Positions 1-5,977 of a stretch of DNA of 7,510 nucleotides are shown one piece after another. The notes under the pieces are model-generated. The model searched no databases, was not told the origin of the DNA, and saw only the letters and a list, made by a program, of their open reading frames with translations. The DNA is taken from positions 1-7,510 of the forward strand of contig JAGHVA010000128.1 of NCBI GenBank assembly GCA_018064565.1, in the 5' to 3' direction. The DNA is from Candidatus Colimorpha onthohippi. Its GTDB lineage: Bacteria > Bacteroidota > Bacteroidia > Bacteroidales > P3. A program made the position numbers and the translations under genes. The stretch's first letter is position 1. Each line of letters starts with the position of its first letter.

Positions 1-58
1 ATCTTATTTTCAGTAGATTGTAGTACACACACATAGTATAGAACTTAGTTTGTCAGAA

Positions 59-115
59 ATAGCCTGAAAGGCTTATATTTACATAGCCCAGGGCAGAGCG
101 AAGCGGCACCCTGGG
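59..115 (+). repeat. Palindromic intergenic repeat, module A, left copy
   Basis: This 57-base module recurs at 7342-7398 in the same orientation with 53 of 57 positions identical by hand count. It contains two hairpins: AGCCT-GAA-AGGCT (61-73), and CCCAGGG (87-93) pairing with CCCTGGG (109-115) across a loop that contains GCGAAGCG. A run of eight G closes the copy (113-120). No reading frame is preserved between copies, so it is a noncoding dispersed repeat resembling REP/BIME elements. I recall similar CTGAAAG / CATAGCCCA modules between genes of Bacteroidales genomes, but the family assignment is from memory. The first 58 bases of the window hold nothing I can identify. Confidence 0.85.
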
Positions 116-120
116 GGGGG

Positions 121-279
121 AGATTGGTGTTGATTAGGAACGCTCTGTAAGGGCAAAAGTCTATTCAATATGCTCAGTACCATTATTTTTGCCATTTCAG
201 GGCGAAACCACACAAACTATCCGCACTACCCAAGGCATCGCTTCGCTTGCCATCATTCGCAGAAATTTATTATTAAGCA
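121..279. other. Degenerate repeat-module remnants between modules A and B
   Basis: No gene is supported here. Short pieces look like decayed relatives of the flanking repeats. On the minus strand, 252-226 reads GCAAGCGAAGCGATGCC followed by TTGGGTAG, which resembles the GCGAAGCG loop and CCTGGG arm of module A. GCCATTTCAGGGC (191-203) is an imperfect palindrome built around a TTTCA core, like the GCTGAAAGC core of the other modules. AACGCTCTGTAAGGGCAAAAG (from 139) also resembles repeat pieces I remember from Bacteroidales. Together these suggest that 59-408 is a nested cluster of repeat insertions. Confidence is limited because the matches are short. Confidence 0.4.
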
Positions 280-408
280 GTGCTTATGACCTCCCTTGGG
301 CCTGTCCGCCGACCTGTCCGCCGACCTGTCCGCCCACAGGCGGGGCAGGCGGGGCAGGCGGGTCGCTTGGGCTATGTATGCTATCGGACTTTCAGCCCGT
401 TTAGCGGA
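280..408 (-). repeat. Palindromic intergenic repeat, module B, left copy (inverted)
   Basis: Read on the minus strand, this region matches 7421-7510 on the plus strand. It opens with TCCGCTAAACGGGCTGAAAG (408-389) against TCCGATAAAACGGGCTGAAA at 7421, continues with CATAGCCCA and CGACC, and closes with AAGGGAGGTCATAAGCAC (297-280) against AAGGGAGGTCATGAGCAC at 7493-7510. The two copies of module B are therefore in opposite orientation, while the module A copies are direct. Between the conserved ends this copy carries a GC-rich tandem expansion that the right copy lacks. Modules A and B share CTGAAAG...CATAGCCCA, so they are probably variants of one repeat family. Confidence 0.8.
301..363. repeat. 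GC-rich double tandem repeat able to fold into a long hairpin
   Basis: Three 12-base units lie at 301-336 (CCTGTCCGCCGA twice, then CCTGTCCGCCCA). Three 9-base units follow directly at 337-363 (CAGGCGGGG twice, then CAGGCGGGT). The first array is largely complementary to the second, for example CCTGTCCGCC against GGCGGGGCAGG with one offset, so the tract could fold into an imperfect GC-rich stem. It sits inside the left module B copy, at the point where the right copy has a different duplicated unit. Such tracts are prone to replication slippage, so copy number may vary between strains or be misassembled. Confidence 0.85.
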
Positions 409-418
409 CTAATAAATA

Positions 419-458
419 AAAACGACAGCCGCAATCGGATGGTTGCGGCTGTCGTTTT
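419..458 (-). terminator. Rho-independent terminator of tig (possibly bidirectional)
   Basis: A perfect 16-bp stem is formed by 419-434 (AAAACGACAGCCGCAA) and 443-458 (TTGCGGCTGTCGTTTT) with an eight-base loop. Read on the minus strand, the stem starts 22 bases after the tig stop codon. Its terminal TTTT continues into TATTTATT, a good termination tail. Read on the plus strand, the stem ends with TTTT, so it may also stop transcription leaving the repeat cluster. It is the strongest terminator in the window. Confidence 0.92.
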
Positions 459-480
459 GGATTATGAGATTATACATTGA

Positions 481-1836
481 TTACGCTTTGGCGCGTGTCT
501 CAAACTCTTTCAATGTGATTTTCTCGGTTTCTGGTTTGGCTTGCTCTTTAAGCAGAGCTACAAGCTTGCGGTGGTAGATCTGGTCGTACATGCGGTCGGT
601 GTTCTTAGAATCGCTTATGACGCTTTCGGCCATTTGGGTGAGTTGTTTCTCCTGATCTTCGCTGTTCTCTCCAGTGCCTGCTCCATGCGAACGGAGTATG
701 TTCTTGCACTCTTCGAGCAACTCATCGTGAGTGGGGTCAAGGCTTTGTATCTTGTTGAGCTCTGCCGCTATAAACTCCCATTTAATCGATGGCAGGTAGT
801 TCTCGTTCCACTCGCTGTCTAACTTCTCTGCGGTCAACTCTTTGTTGTTGTCGCGACTTAATATCCAGCGTTTCAAAAAGGCCTCGGGTATCGCTGCATC
901 AAAATGTTCTATCAACTGTTTGCGAACCTGATTGGCATACAATATGTCGCTCTGGTCGGCATAGCTTTTTTCGATATCTGCGGTTACAGCCTTGCGAAAA
1001 TCGGTGGCTGTCTTAATCTCTTTGCCTGCGTAGAACATGTTGAACAACTCTTCGTCAAGTTCGTGTGGCGTAATATGCGAGCAACCACTGATAGTCAGTT
1101 CAACGGTCGATTTGAATTTCTTGGCAGCCTCGGCGTCCATGCGGAAGTTCTGCTCTATGTCGGCAGCGCTGAATGCCTTATTGGCGGCAAATACAACTTT
1201 GTCCTCTTTCTTCTTGCCTACAAACTCGGCGCGGATTGCATCGTCTTTGATGCTCTTAACCTCAAATGAGGTAAAGCAGCTCATGCCCTCTTCTTTGACT
1301 TTACCGTCTTTGTCAAGCTCCACTACCTTGCCATACACGTTGCACTCTTCGGTCAATTCGTCGGGAGTCTCAAATTTGCCAGCCTGATTCTGCATGCTCT
1401 CTATTTGGCGATCTACCTCTTTTTTCTCAACCTTTATTTCGGTATGTTTCACATCTACCTTGCTCCAATCGATATTAACTTTTGGCATTAGCGCTGCATC
1501 AAAGTAAAACGTGAACGCACTCTCTTTTTCAAAGTCTGCGGTCGGAGTCTTTTCGTAGTTGGCTATGGGCGAACCTACGATGTCAAGTTTCTCGTCTTTA
1601 ATATAGTTGTAAAGAGACTCGTTGAGCACATTCTGCACCTCATCGGCAGTAACAGCCCCTTTATACATACGCTGAATCATGCCCATGGGAGCCATGCCTT
1701 TACGGAAACCAGGCACATTGGCTTGCTGTCTGTACTGTTTCAGTTTTTTGGTCACCTTCTCGGTGTAGTCGCTCTCTTCAATATCAATCTTGATACAGAA
1801 TTCGAGATCGCTCAAGTTCTCTCTTGTAATGTTCAT
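481..1836 (-). CDS. tig: Trigger factor, ribosome-associated chaperone
   Basis: This protein binds the ribosome at the nascent-chain exit and shields emerging polypeptides in the cytoplasm. It has 451 residues, the usual size in Bacteroidetes. The N-terminal domain (about 1-115) carries the ribosome-docking loop GFRKGMAP at residues 43-50, the same position as GFRKGKVP in E. coli; the Lys-to-Met change is, from memory, normal in this phylum. The middle region (about 150-240) corresponds to the PPIase domain but lacks a clear FKBP signature. The charged helical C-terminal half is the chaperone body. I chose the ATG at 1836 rather than the in-frame ATG at 1902: MNITRENL is the expected N terminus, and the longer start lies upstream of the likely -7 element. 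The gene stands alone before a strong terminator; clpP, often next to tig in Bacteroidales as I recall, is not within the 480 bases downstream. Confidence 0.96.
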   Translation of the reverse strand: MNITRENLSDLEFCIKIDIEESDYTEKVTKKLKQYRQQANVPGFRKGMAPMGMIQRMYKGAVTADEVQNVLNESLYNYIKDEKLDIVGSPIANYEKTPTADFEKESAFTFYFDAALMPKVNIDWSKVDVKHTEIKVEKKEVDRQIESMQNQAGKFETPDELTEECNVYGKVVELDKDGKVKEEGMSCFTSFEVKSIKDDAIRAEFVGKKKEDKVVFAANKAFSAADIEQNFRMDAEAAKKFKSTVELTISGCSHITPHELDEELFNMFYAGKEIKTATDFRKAVTADIEKSYADQSDILYANQVRKQLIEHFDAAIPEAFLKRWILSRDNNKELTAEKLDSEWNENYLPSIKWEFIAAELNKIQSLDPTHDELLEECKNILRSHGAGTGENSEDQEKQLTQMAESVISDSKNTDRMYDQIYHRKLVALLKEQAKPETEKITLKEFETRAKA

Positions 1837-1891
1837 TGCAAAGAATTGATTGTTAAATTTATATACTGTTATGATTTTCGATTGTAAACTG

Positions 1892-1899
1892 CAAAGATA
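1892..1899 (-). promoter_or_regulatory. Probable -7 element of the tig promoter
   Basis: Read on the minus strand the site is TATCTTTG, an exact match to the Bacteroidetes primary-sigma -7 consensus TAnnTTTG. It ends 55 bases before the chosen tig ATG, giving a short leader. I do not find a TTG-type -33 element at the usual 19-21 base spacing, so the assignment rests on the -7 box and its position. Its location between the two candidate tig starts favours the downstream start. Confidence 0.6.
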
Positions 1900-1971
1900 C
1901 ATCTTTTCTATGAATTTCTTGTATTTTGTATCGTTTTTTGATTTTGCTTCAGGGTGTTGCTGTTTTTTTTG

Positions 1972-1979
1972 TACCTTTG
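1972..1979 (+). promoter_or_regulatory. Isolated TAnnTTTG match, possible extra promoter
   Basis: TACCTTTG matches the Bacteroidetes -7 consensus and follows a T-rich stretch. The nearest TTTG upstream (1943-1946) is 25 bases away, longer than the usual 19-21. If active it would give creD a second, roughly 300-base leader or produce a short RNA. It could equally be a chance match in A/T-rich DNA. Confidence 0.25.
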
Positions 1980-2212
1980 CGTTTGCTGTTTAATAGGGTC
2001 TGCTTGATATTCAACATCCCATCTTCGTGTTTCTGCTTCATTAACATATTTGCGAGTCTTTATTGTTGCGTTCGGAACCCGAAATCGACCATTCCTGACT
2101 CCTAAAACGTCATTTTTTGCTCTTATAGGCCCTTTCTTGGGGTTCATTACACACACCCACATATCATTTCACATAATAAACCGAACGTTTTATACATTGG
2201 TGATTCGTTTGC

Positions 2213-2243
2213 TTGTCCGTCACGGACAGTCGTGCTATCTTTG
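2213..2243 (+). promoter_or_regulatory. Bacteroidetes-type promoter of creD
   Basis: TTG at 2213-2215 (-33) is followed after 20 bases by TATCTTTG at 2236-2243 (-7), matching both consensus elements and the expected spacing. Transcription would begin near 2250, leaving about 30 bases of A/T-rich leader before the ATG at 2280. This is the best-formed promoter in the window. Confidence 0.75.
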
Positions 2244-2279
2244 CATCGTCAATCACCAACCAATTAAAACTTTATCATT

Positions 2280-3614
2280 ATGGAAAAGAAATTCAACAAA
2301 GGTCTAATCATCGGTGCCATGTGCATCTTTTTTTGGCTCTTGAGCCTCATCGTAAAAGAAGTGGTCAACAGTCGTGGCGAACTCGCCCAAGAGGCGATGA
2401 CGGAAGTGAAGGAGTCGTGGGGCGGGTCGCAGACAGTGACAGGACCCGTGATTTGCGTGCCGCTAATCAAGACTGGCGACACCGTGCCTTTCTCGTGCCT
2501 GTACATCCTCCCCGACTCGTTGGAGGTGAACGCCGAGCTGAACAGCGAGAAGTTGCACCGCGGCCTGTTTGACGTCAATGCCTACCGGTCGGGTGTCAGC
2601 GGCAAGGGCACCTTCGACCTCAAGAATTGGAAGACTTCGATTCATGCGGAGCAGTACTTATGCTTCTGTGACTGGTCTCGCGCCCAACTCATCGTCTCGG
2701 TGTCGGACAGCAAAGGCCTCGGCAAAGATATACAGGTATCGATTGGAGGTATCAAGACTACGCTTAACGGCAGGTTCAACAATTATAACGGAAATCTACG
2801 ATCGGCATATAGATTTGAAGACAAGACTTTCTGCAAGACGCTCGACCTGAACTGCCTGTTAGGCTATGAGGTGAACTTCTCCTTCCAGGTGGACCTCAAG
2901 GGTACCGAGGAGTTCAACATCGCCCCCATCGGTAACAAAAGCCATATCACCATCAGCGGCAACTGCTCGCACCCCAGCTTCAACGGCATCGTGCTTCCTT
3001 CCGAGCGTGAAGTGTCGCACAACTCCTTTGCGGCTTCGTGGGATGTGAGCAGCGTCAACCGCGACGATGTGCATCAGTCGTTCTTCTCCAGAGGCAACAG
3101 TGTTGAGTTCAACACGGTGGGTACCCGTCTGCTCGTGCTTGGCGGGCAATACACCCAGACCGACCGCGCCATGAAATATGCCTTCCTGGTCATCTTCCTC
3201 ATCATGATTGCCGTCTTCGTGGCCGAGATGAGCGTGAAGAGCGAGATCAACTACCTCAACTACATCCTTATCGGCTTCGCCGTGGTGCTGTTCTACCTCT
3301 TGCTGCTCTCGCTCGGCGAGTGGATCGGGTTCACCCCTGCCTATATCGTGGCTGCCGTGCTTATCATCGGCATGATCACGCTCTACCTCAAGGCTATCGT
3401 GCACAATAGCAAGGTGGCATGGGCTGTGTGCCTCTTCATGACTTTGGTGGACGTCTTCATCTACATCTTGTTGAGTGCCGAAAATATCGCACTGCTGCTC
3501 GGCTCGCTGGGACTCTTTGTCGTTCTCGGAGTGGTGATGTACCTGTCGCTCAACCTGAATACGAAAAAGAAAAGCATCGAGCCTTCGCACGACGAACCCG
3601 AAATTAAGGAATAA
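2280..3614 (+). CDS. creD: Inner-membrane protein CreD, envelope integrity family
   Basis: CreD is a polytopic inner-membrane protein. In Enterobacteria and Aeromonas it belongs to the CreBC regulon and is linked to envelope integrity and beta-lactam response; its biochemical activity is unknown. This copy has 444 residues, the family's usual length. Residues 8-25 form the first membrane segment, followed by the family signature SWGGSQTVTGPVI (46-58). The large external domain (about 30-295) contains HPSFNG (231-236) and AASW (251-254). YTQTDRAMKYAF, just before the second membrane segment, is also characteristic. Five further segments lie near 300-317, 325-345, 353-373, 378-397 and 402-424, and the charged C-terminal tail is cytoplasmic. 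The domain stretch encoded by about 2700-2850 is more A/T-rich than its surroundings. No CreB/CreC-type two-component genes are adjacent. A good promoter lies directly upstream. Confidence 0.93.
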   Translation: MEKKFNKGLIIGAMCIFFWLLSLIVKEVVNSRGELAQEAMTEVKESWGGSQTVTGPVICVPLIKTGDTVPFSCLYILPDSLEVNAELNSEKLHRGLFDVNAYRSGVSGKGTFDLKNWKTSIHAEQYLCFCDWSRAQLIVSVSDSKGLGKDIQVSIGGIKTTLNGRFNNYNGNLRSAYRFEDKTFCKTLDLNCLLGYEVNFSFQVDLKGTEEFNIAPIGNKSHITISGNCSHPSFNGIVLPSEREVSHNSFAASWDVSSVNRDDVHQSFFSRGNSVEFNTVGTRLLVLGGQYTQTDRAMKYAFLVIFLIMIAVFVAEMSVKSEINYLNYILIGFAVVLFYLLLLSLGEWIGFTPAYIVAAVLIIGMITLYLKAIVHNSKVAWAVCLFMTLVDVFIYILLSAENIALLLGSLGLFVVLGVVMYLSLNLNTKKKSIEPSHDEPEIKE

Positions 3615-3628
3615 ACAATTGCAAATAA

Positions 3629-3658
3629 GCTGGTGCCAGACAGATGTCCGACACCAGC
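3629..3658 (+). terminator. Hairpin after creD, weak terminator candidate
   Basis: GCTGGTG (3629-3635) pairs perfectly with CACCAGC (3652-3658), and the inner bases can add a few interrupted pairs (GACA with TGTC). It lies 14 bases after the creD stop. The tail (ATTATTACCTC) is not a clean U-run, so it may only attenuate read-through or protect the 3' end. It separates creD from the next gene, whose ATG is at 3678. Confidence 0.45.
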
Positions 3659-3677
3659 ATTATTACCTCTAATAGCC

Positions 3678-4109
3678 ATGAAAATCATACATTCAATATC
3701 ACAATTACGGCTCATCCCAAAAATCGCCCTGCTACTGTTGGAGATAATAGCCGTCATAATGATTGCAATATTTTTGGTGTACGATGACTCAGACTTAATA
3801 ATATTAGTTCCTATATTATTAGCAATTATATTGTTTTTTATCTTTCCTGCGTTTTTCTATAACTACAACTTCGATAGCAGACATATAAAAAGGTTCAACA
3901 AATATCTCGGTCTCAGGAGCGTCGCCATTGAGCTATTCTTGGTTGTTTTATTTCTTGTGTGCCTGCTGGGTTGGAATGTACCCGATATAGGCGGGGATGA
4001 ATTGCTCTTGTTTTTTTTGTTATGCATCATTCCCTTTATGGCTTTTAATAACCTTGTCATCGGTATTGATTACATAGTTACCAAGGTTAGAAATTCCAAA
4101 AAATCATAA
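3678..4109 (+). CDS. Four-pass membrane protein of unknown function
   Basis: I do not recognise the family of this 143-residue protein. It is strongly hydrophobic, with four likely membrane segments near 13-34, 40-61, 82-98 and 109-130. A basic, polar loop (about 62-80, with HIKRFNKYLGLRS) lies between segments two and three, and the tail is lysine-rich (KVRNSKKS). By the positive-inside rule both are probably cytoplasmic. A longer frame opens at 3633, but that start lies inside the hairpin after creD; the ATG at 3678 gives a natural N terminus (MKIIHSIS). The gene is more A/T-rich than creD. It is 63 bases after creD and 60 bases before the first GH25 gene, so it could be cotranscribed with either. 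No catalytic motif is visible. Confidence 0.75.
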   Translation: MKIIHSISQLRLIPKIALLLLEIIAVIMIAIFLVYDDSDLIILVPILLAIILFFIFPAFFYNYNFDSRHIKRFNKYLGLRSVAIELFLVVLFLVCLLGWNVPDIGGDELLLFFLLCIIPFMAFNNLVIGIDYIVTKVRNSKKS

Positions 4110-4169
4110 ATATTTCTGTCGCAAGACAATAGTTCTTTTGTATTAATCAAAAATAAATCCTTTATCATA

Positions 4170-4964
4170 ATGGCAAAAAATATCACAAAATCTCTTGTTG
4201 TCGCACTGGCGGGTCTCGCTCTGGGCTTTGGCATGTCTTATTATCTACTGAAACCAGAAATTGCGATTGCTTCCGAATCCAACGAAACGGAGAGGTCAAT
4301 ACCTCCAAAGAAGAAAAGCAACGGAATAGACGGCATCGATGTCTCACACCATAATCCGATAGACAAACATTGGAAAGCAGTGGCATCCGGCAACGACCTC
4401 CATTTTGTGTATATCAAGGCCACGGAAGGTGCTACTCACAGGGATTCTATGTATAAAAAAAATTCTCGGCAGGCTCGTAAATACGGTCTCAAGGTGGGAG
4501 CCTATCATTTTTTTACCATGACTTCGTCGCCTCGCAAGCAATTTGAAAACTTCAAGAAGGCTACCGTCAAGAAAGAGATGGACCTCATACCCATGATCGA
4601 CGTGGAGCTCTATAAAGACAAAAAGGGATGGCATATCGGCAAATACTACACCAACAATAAGAAACAGTTCCGTGCCATGCGTGACAATATCAAGACGCTG
4701 GTCAATCTGTTTGAGAAGGAATACGGCTGCAAGCCTATGATTTACTGCACTTGCTGCTCCTACAATATGCTCATCAAAGGTAATGTTTCGGATTGCCCCA
4801 TCTACCTCGGACATTATGCGAAAAAGCCTGGCGTCAAAAACTATACTATATGGCAGTATAGCGATAAGGGCACCATCAAGGGATACCCGCACCATATCGA
4901 CGTGTGCAAATTCGCCAAGGGGAAGAGCATGGCCGACATCTTGCTTTCGCATCGTAAAAAATAA
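4170..4964 (+). CDS. Membrane-anchored GH25 lysozyme-like protein, copy 1
   Basis: GH25 enzymes (Chalaropsis/cellosyl type) cleave the MurNAc-GlcNAc bond of peptidoglycan. Of 264 residues, 8-27 form an uncleaved-looking hydrophobic anchor. A polar, Lys/Pro-rich linker runs to about 52, and the GH25 domain fills 53-259. Hallmarks are GIDVSHH (55-61), YIKATEG (81-87), GLKVGAYHFF (106-115), IPMIDVE (140-146), WQYS (228-231) and IDVC (243-246). Candidate acidic residues D57, D144, E146 and D244 are all present. Unlike its neighbour, the usual G-x-IDW segment after SHH is altered to PIDKHW with a one-residue insertion. Cysteines at 187, 193, 195, 209 and 246 are shared with copy 2 and may form disulfides outside the membrane. 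The gene has no Shine-Dalgarno sequence; a weak -7-like TTCTTTTG lies at 4133-4140. It could remodel the host's own wall or act on other cells; nothing here decides which. Confidence 0.9.
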   Translation: MAKNITKSLVVALAGLALGFGMSYYLLKPEIAIASESNETERSIPPKKKSNGIDGIDVSHHNPIDKHWKAVASGNDLHFVYIKATEGATHRDSMYKKNSRQARKYGLKVGAYHFFTMTSSPRKQFENFKKATVKKEMDLIPMIDVELYKDKKGWHIGKYYTNNKKQFRAMRDNIKTLVNLFEKEYGCKPMIYCTCCSYNMLIKGNVSDCPIYLGHYAKKPGVKNYTIWQYSDKGTIKGYPHHIDVCKFAKGKSMADILLSHRKK

Positions 4965-4970
4965 TGCGGG

Positions 4971-4990
4971 ACGCTTACAAGCGTTTTTAT
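4971..4990 (+). terminator. Short terminator after GH25 copy 1
   Basis: ACGCT (4971-4975) pairs with AGCGT (4980-4984) around the loop TACA, and is followed at once by TTTTATTAG. It begins seven bases after the stop codon. The 5-bp stem is short but the U-rich tail is good, so partial termination between the two GH25 genes is likely. Confidence 0.6.
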
Positions 4991-5047
4991 TAGCTACATC
5001 CACAATCTAAACTTGTTTTTACTCAGTTATTCAAAAATCTTCACCAC

Positions 5048-5854
5048 ATGTCAAAACGTATCACGAAATATGTTGTTATCGCACTGGCTGGCATAGCTCT
5101 GGGATTTGGCTTATGTTATTTGCTAATGACAAAAGGTGCCATTCCAGCACCAAATGTATCGTCAACGGAAACTGTTTCCAAATCCAATAAAACGGAAAGG
5201 TTACCCGCCACAAAGCGTAAGAAGAAGAGCAGAATCAACGGAATAGATGTCTCGCATCACCAAGGCTACATCGATTGGAAAAAAGTGGCAGTCGGCAACG
5301 ACCTCCAGTTTGTGTACATCAAGGCCACGGAAGGTGACTTCTTCATGGATTCCGAGTACGAAAACAATTCCCGAGAGGCTCGAAAAAATGGACTCAAGGT
5401 AGGTGCCTATCTTTTTTTCAGAATGGTATCGACACCCAGCAGTCAATTTGAATACTTCAAAAAGGTAACTGCCATGAGTGAGATGGACCTCATACCCATG
5501 ATCGATGTAGAACTGAACCAGAACAGAAATGGGTATCATATCGACCATTATTACACCAACAATACGAAGCAGCTACGCGCCATGCGTGCCAACATCAAGA
5601 AATTGGTCAACCTGTTTGAGAAGGAATACGGTTGCAAGCCTATGGTTTACTGCTCTTGCAATTCTTACCACTCGCTTATCGAAGGTAATGTCTCGGATTG
5701 TCCTATCTACCTGGGGCATTATGCGGAAAGGCCTGGAGTCAGAGGCTATACGATATGGCAGTATAGCGACAATGGGTACATCAATGGGTACTCGTACAAT
5801 ATCGATGTGTGCAAGTTCGCCAAGGACAAGAGCGTGGCCGATATCTTGCTTTAA
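5048..5854 (+). CDS. Membrane-anchored GH25 lysozyme-like protein, copy 2
   Basis: This is a paralogue of the preceding gene, with about 70% identity across the catalytic domain by hand alignment, and the same predicted activity on peptidoglycan glycan strands. Its 268 residues comprise an anchor (8-27), a longer Ser/Thr- then Lys/Arg-rich linker (about 30-62) and a GH25 domain (63-268). Motifs are GIDVSHHQGYIDW (65-77, the canonical form), YIKATEG (90-96), GLKVGAYLFF (115-124), IPMIDVE (149-155), WQYS and IDVC. Acidic candidates are D67, D153, E155 and D253. The cysteine in LGFGLC (23) is preceded by Leu, so it is not a lipobox. The protein ends right after ADILL, lacking the basic tail of copy 1. 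It starts 83 bases after copy 1, past a short terminator, and I see no clear promoter of its own. The pair most likely arose by tandem duplication. Confidence 0.92.
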   Translation: MSKRITKYVVIALAGIALGFGLCYLLMTKGAIPAPNVSSTETVSKSNKTERLPATKRKKKSRINGIDVSHHQGYIDWKKVAVGNDLQFVYIKATEGDFFMDSEYENNSREARKNGLKVGAYLFFRMVSTPSSQFEYFKKVTAMSEMDLIPMIDVELNQNRNGYHIDHYYTNNTKQLRAMRANIKKLVNLFEKEYGCKPMVYCSCNSYHSLIEGNVSDCPIYLGHYAERPGVRGYTIWQYSDNGYINGYSYNIDVCKFAKDKSVADILL

Positions 5855-5881
5855 CCACGTTGTGAGATAGGACATATTCCC

Positions 5882-5904
5882 GGCAGGCTATGCCATTAGT
5901 TTTT
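5882..5904 (+). terminator. Weak hairpin with T-run after GH25 copy 2
   Basis: GGCA (5882-5885) pairs with TGCC (5891-5894) around a five-base loop, and five T follow at 5900-5904. The stem is only four pairs, so this is at best a weak terminator. It lies where one would be expected, between GH25 copy 2 and the promoter-like element of the LytTR gene. Confidence 0.3.
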
Positions 5905-5918
5905 GTGCAGTAATTTTT

Positions 5919-5953
5919 TTTGAGGAATATGTGGTGATTTATTCGTACTTTTG
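5919..5953 (+). promoter_or_regulatory. Promoter candidate for the LytTR/membrane-protein pair
   Basis: TACTTTTG at 5946-5953 matches the Bacteroidetes -7 consensus TAnnTTTG. TTTG at 5919-5922 could serve as -33, though the 23-base spacing is slightly longer than usual. It follows an eight-T tract (5914-5921). Transcription would start near 5960, giving a leader of under 20 bases before the ATG at 5978. It implies the downstream pair can be expressed independently of the lysozymes. Confidence 0.6.
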
Positions 5954-5977
5954 CAGCGGTAAAGCCTGCTCCAAACC

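Larger units (their letters stand above)
1837..2279. other. Divergent intergenic region between tig and creD
   Basis: This 443-base, A/T-rich stretch separates two genes transcribed away from each other. It holds a -7 element for tig (1892-1899, minus strand), a convincing creD promoter (2213-2243, plus strand) and an additional TAnnTTTG match at 1972-1979. Open frames of about 85 codons exist on both strands near 1908-2307, but neither has a recognisable domain and they overlap each other, so I do not call a gene. I see no clear riboswitch, tRNA or strong hairpin in 1980-2210. Confidence 0.7.

Noticed and set aside
189..480. Small plus-strand frames in the left repeat cluster (Pro/Gly-rich)
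   Set aside because: They consist of the translated tandem repeats and cross the terminator; no homology or start signal supports them.
1..480. CRISPR array in the repeat-rich left edge
   Set aside because: The repeats are contiguous, of different unit lengths and mixed orientation, with no regular unique spacers.
1908..2162. Minus-strand frame of 84 codons upstream of tig
   Set aside because: No recognisable domain, low-complexity Asn/Gln/Lys-rich translation from A/T-rich DNA, overlapped by another frame on the opposite strand, and no promoter or conserved start that I can see.
2859..3590. Long minus-strand frame (243 codons) opposite creD
   Set aside because: It is rich in His, Glu, Asp and Gln, as expected from the antisense of a hydrophobic membrane protein in GC-rich codons. 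CreD on the plus strand is unambiguous.
4011..4018. Eight-T run inside the four-pass membrane protein gene as a phase-variation tract
   Set aside because: It encodes a normal Phe-Phe stretch in a transmembrane helix. An eight-base run without strain comparison is not evidence of phase variation; a similar eight-A run in GH25 copy 1 (4455-4462) is equally unremarkable.
4344..5003. Minus-strand frame of 219 codons opposite GH25 copy 1
   Set aside because: It mirrors the coding strand of a clear GH25 gene, and a similar antisense frame opposite copy 2 follows from their shared sequence.
5099..5119. Possible lipoprotein signal in GH25 copy 2 (Cys 23)
   Set aside because: The residue before Cys is Leu rather than Gly, Ala or Ser, and copy 1 has Ser at the equivalent position, so an uncleaved membrane anchor is more likely.
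5855..5977. LytTR direct-repeat binding sites upstream of the LytTR gene
   Set aside because: I looked for paired 9-base LytTR sites about one helical turn apart. Only single, poor matches around GTT were visible, and a motif search across orthologous promoters would be needed.
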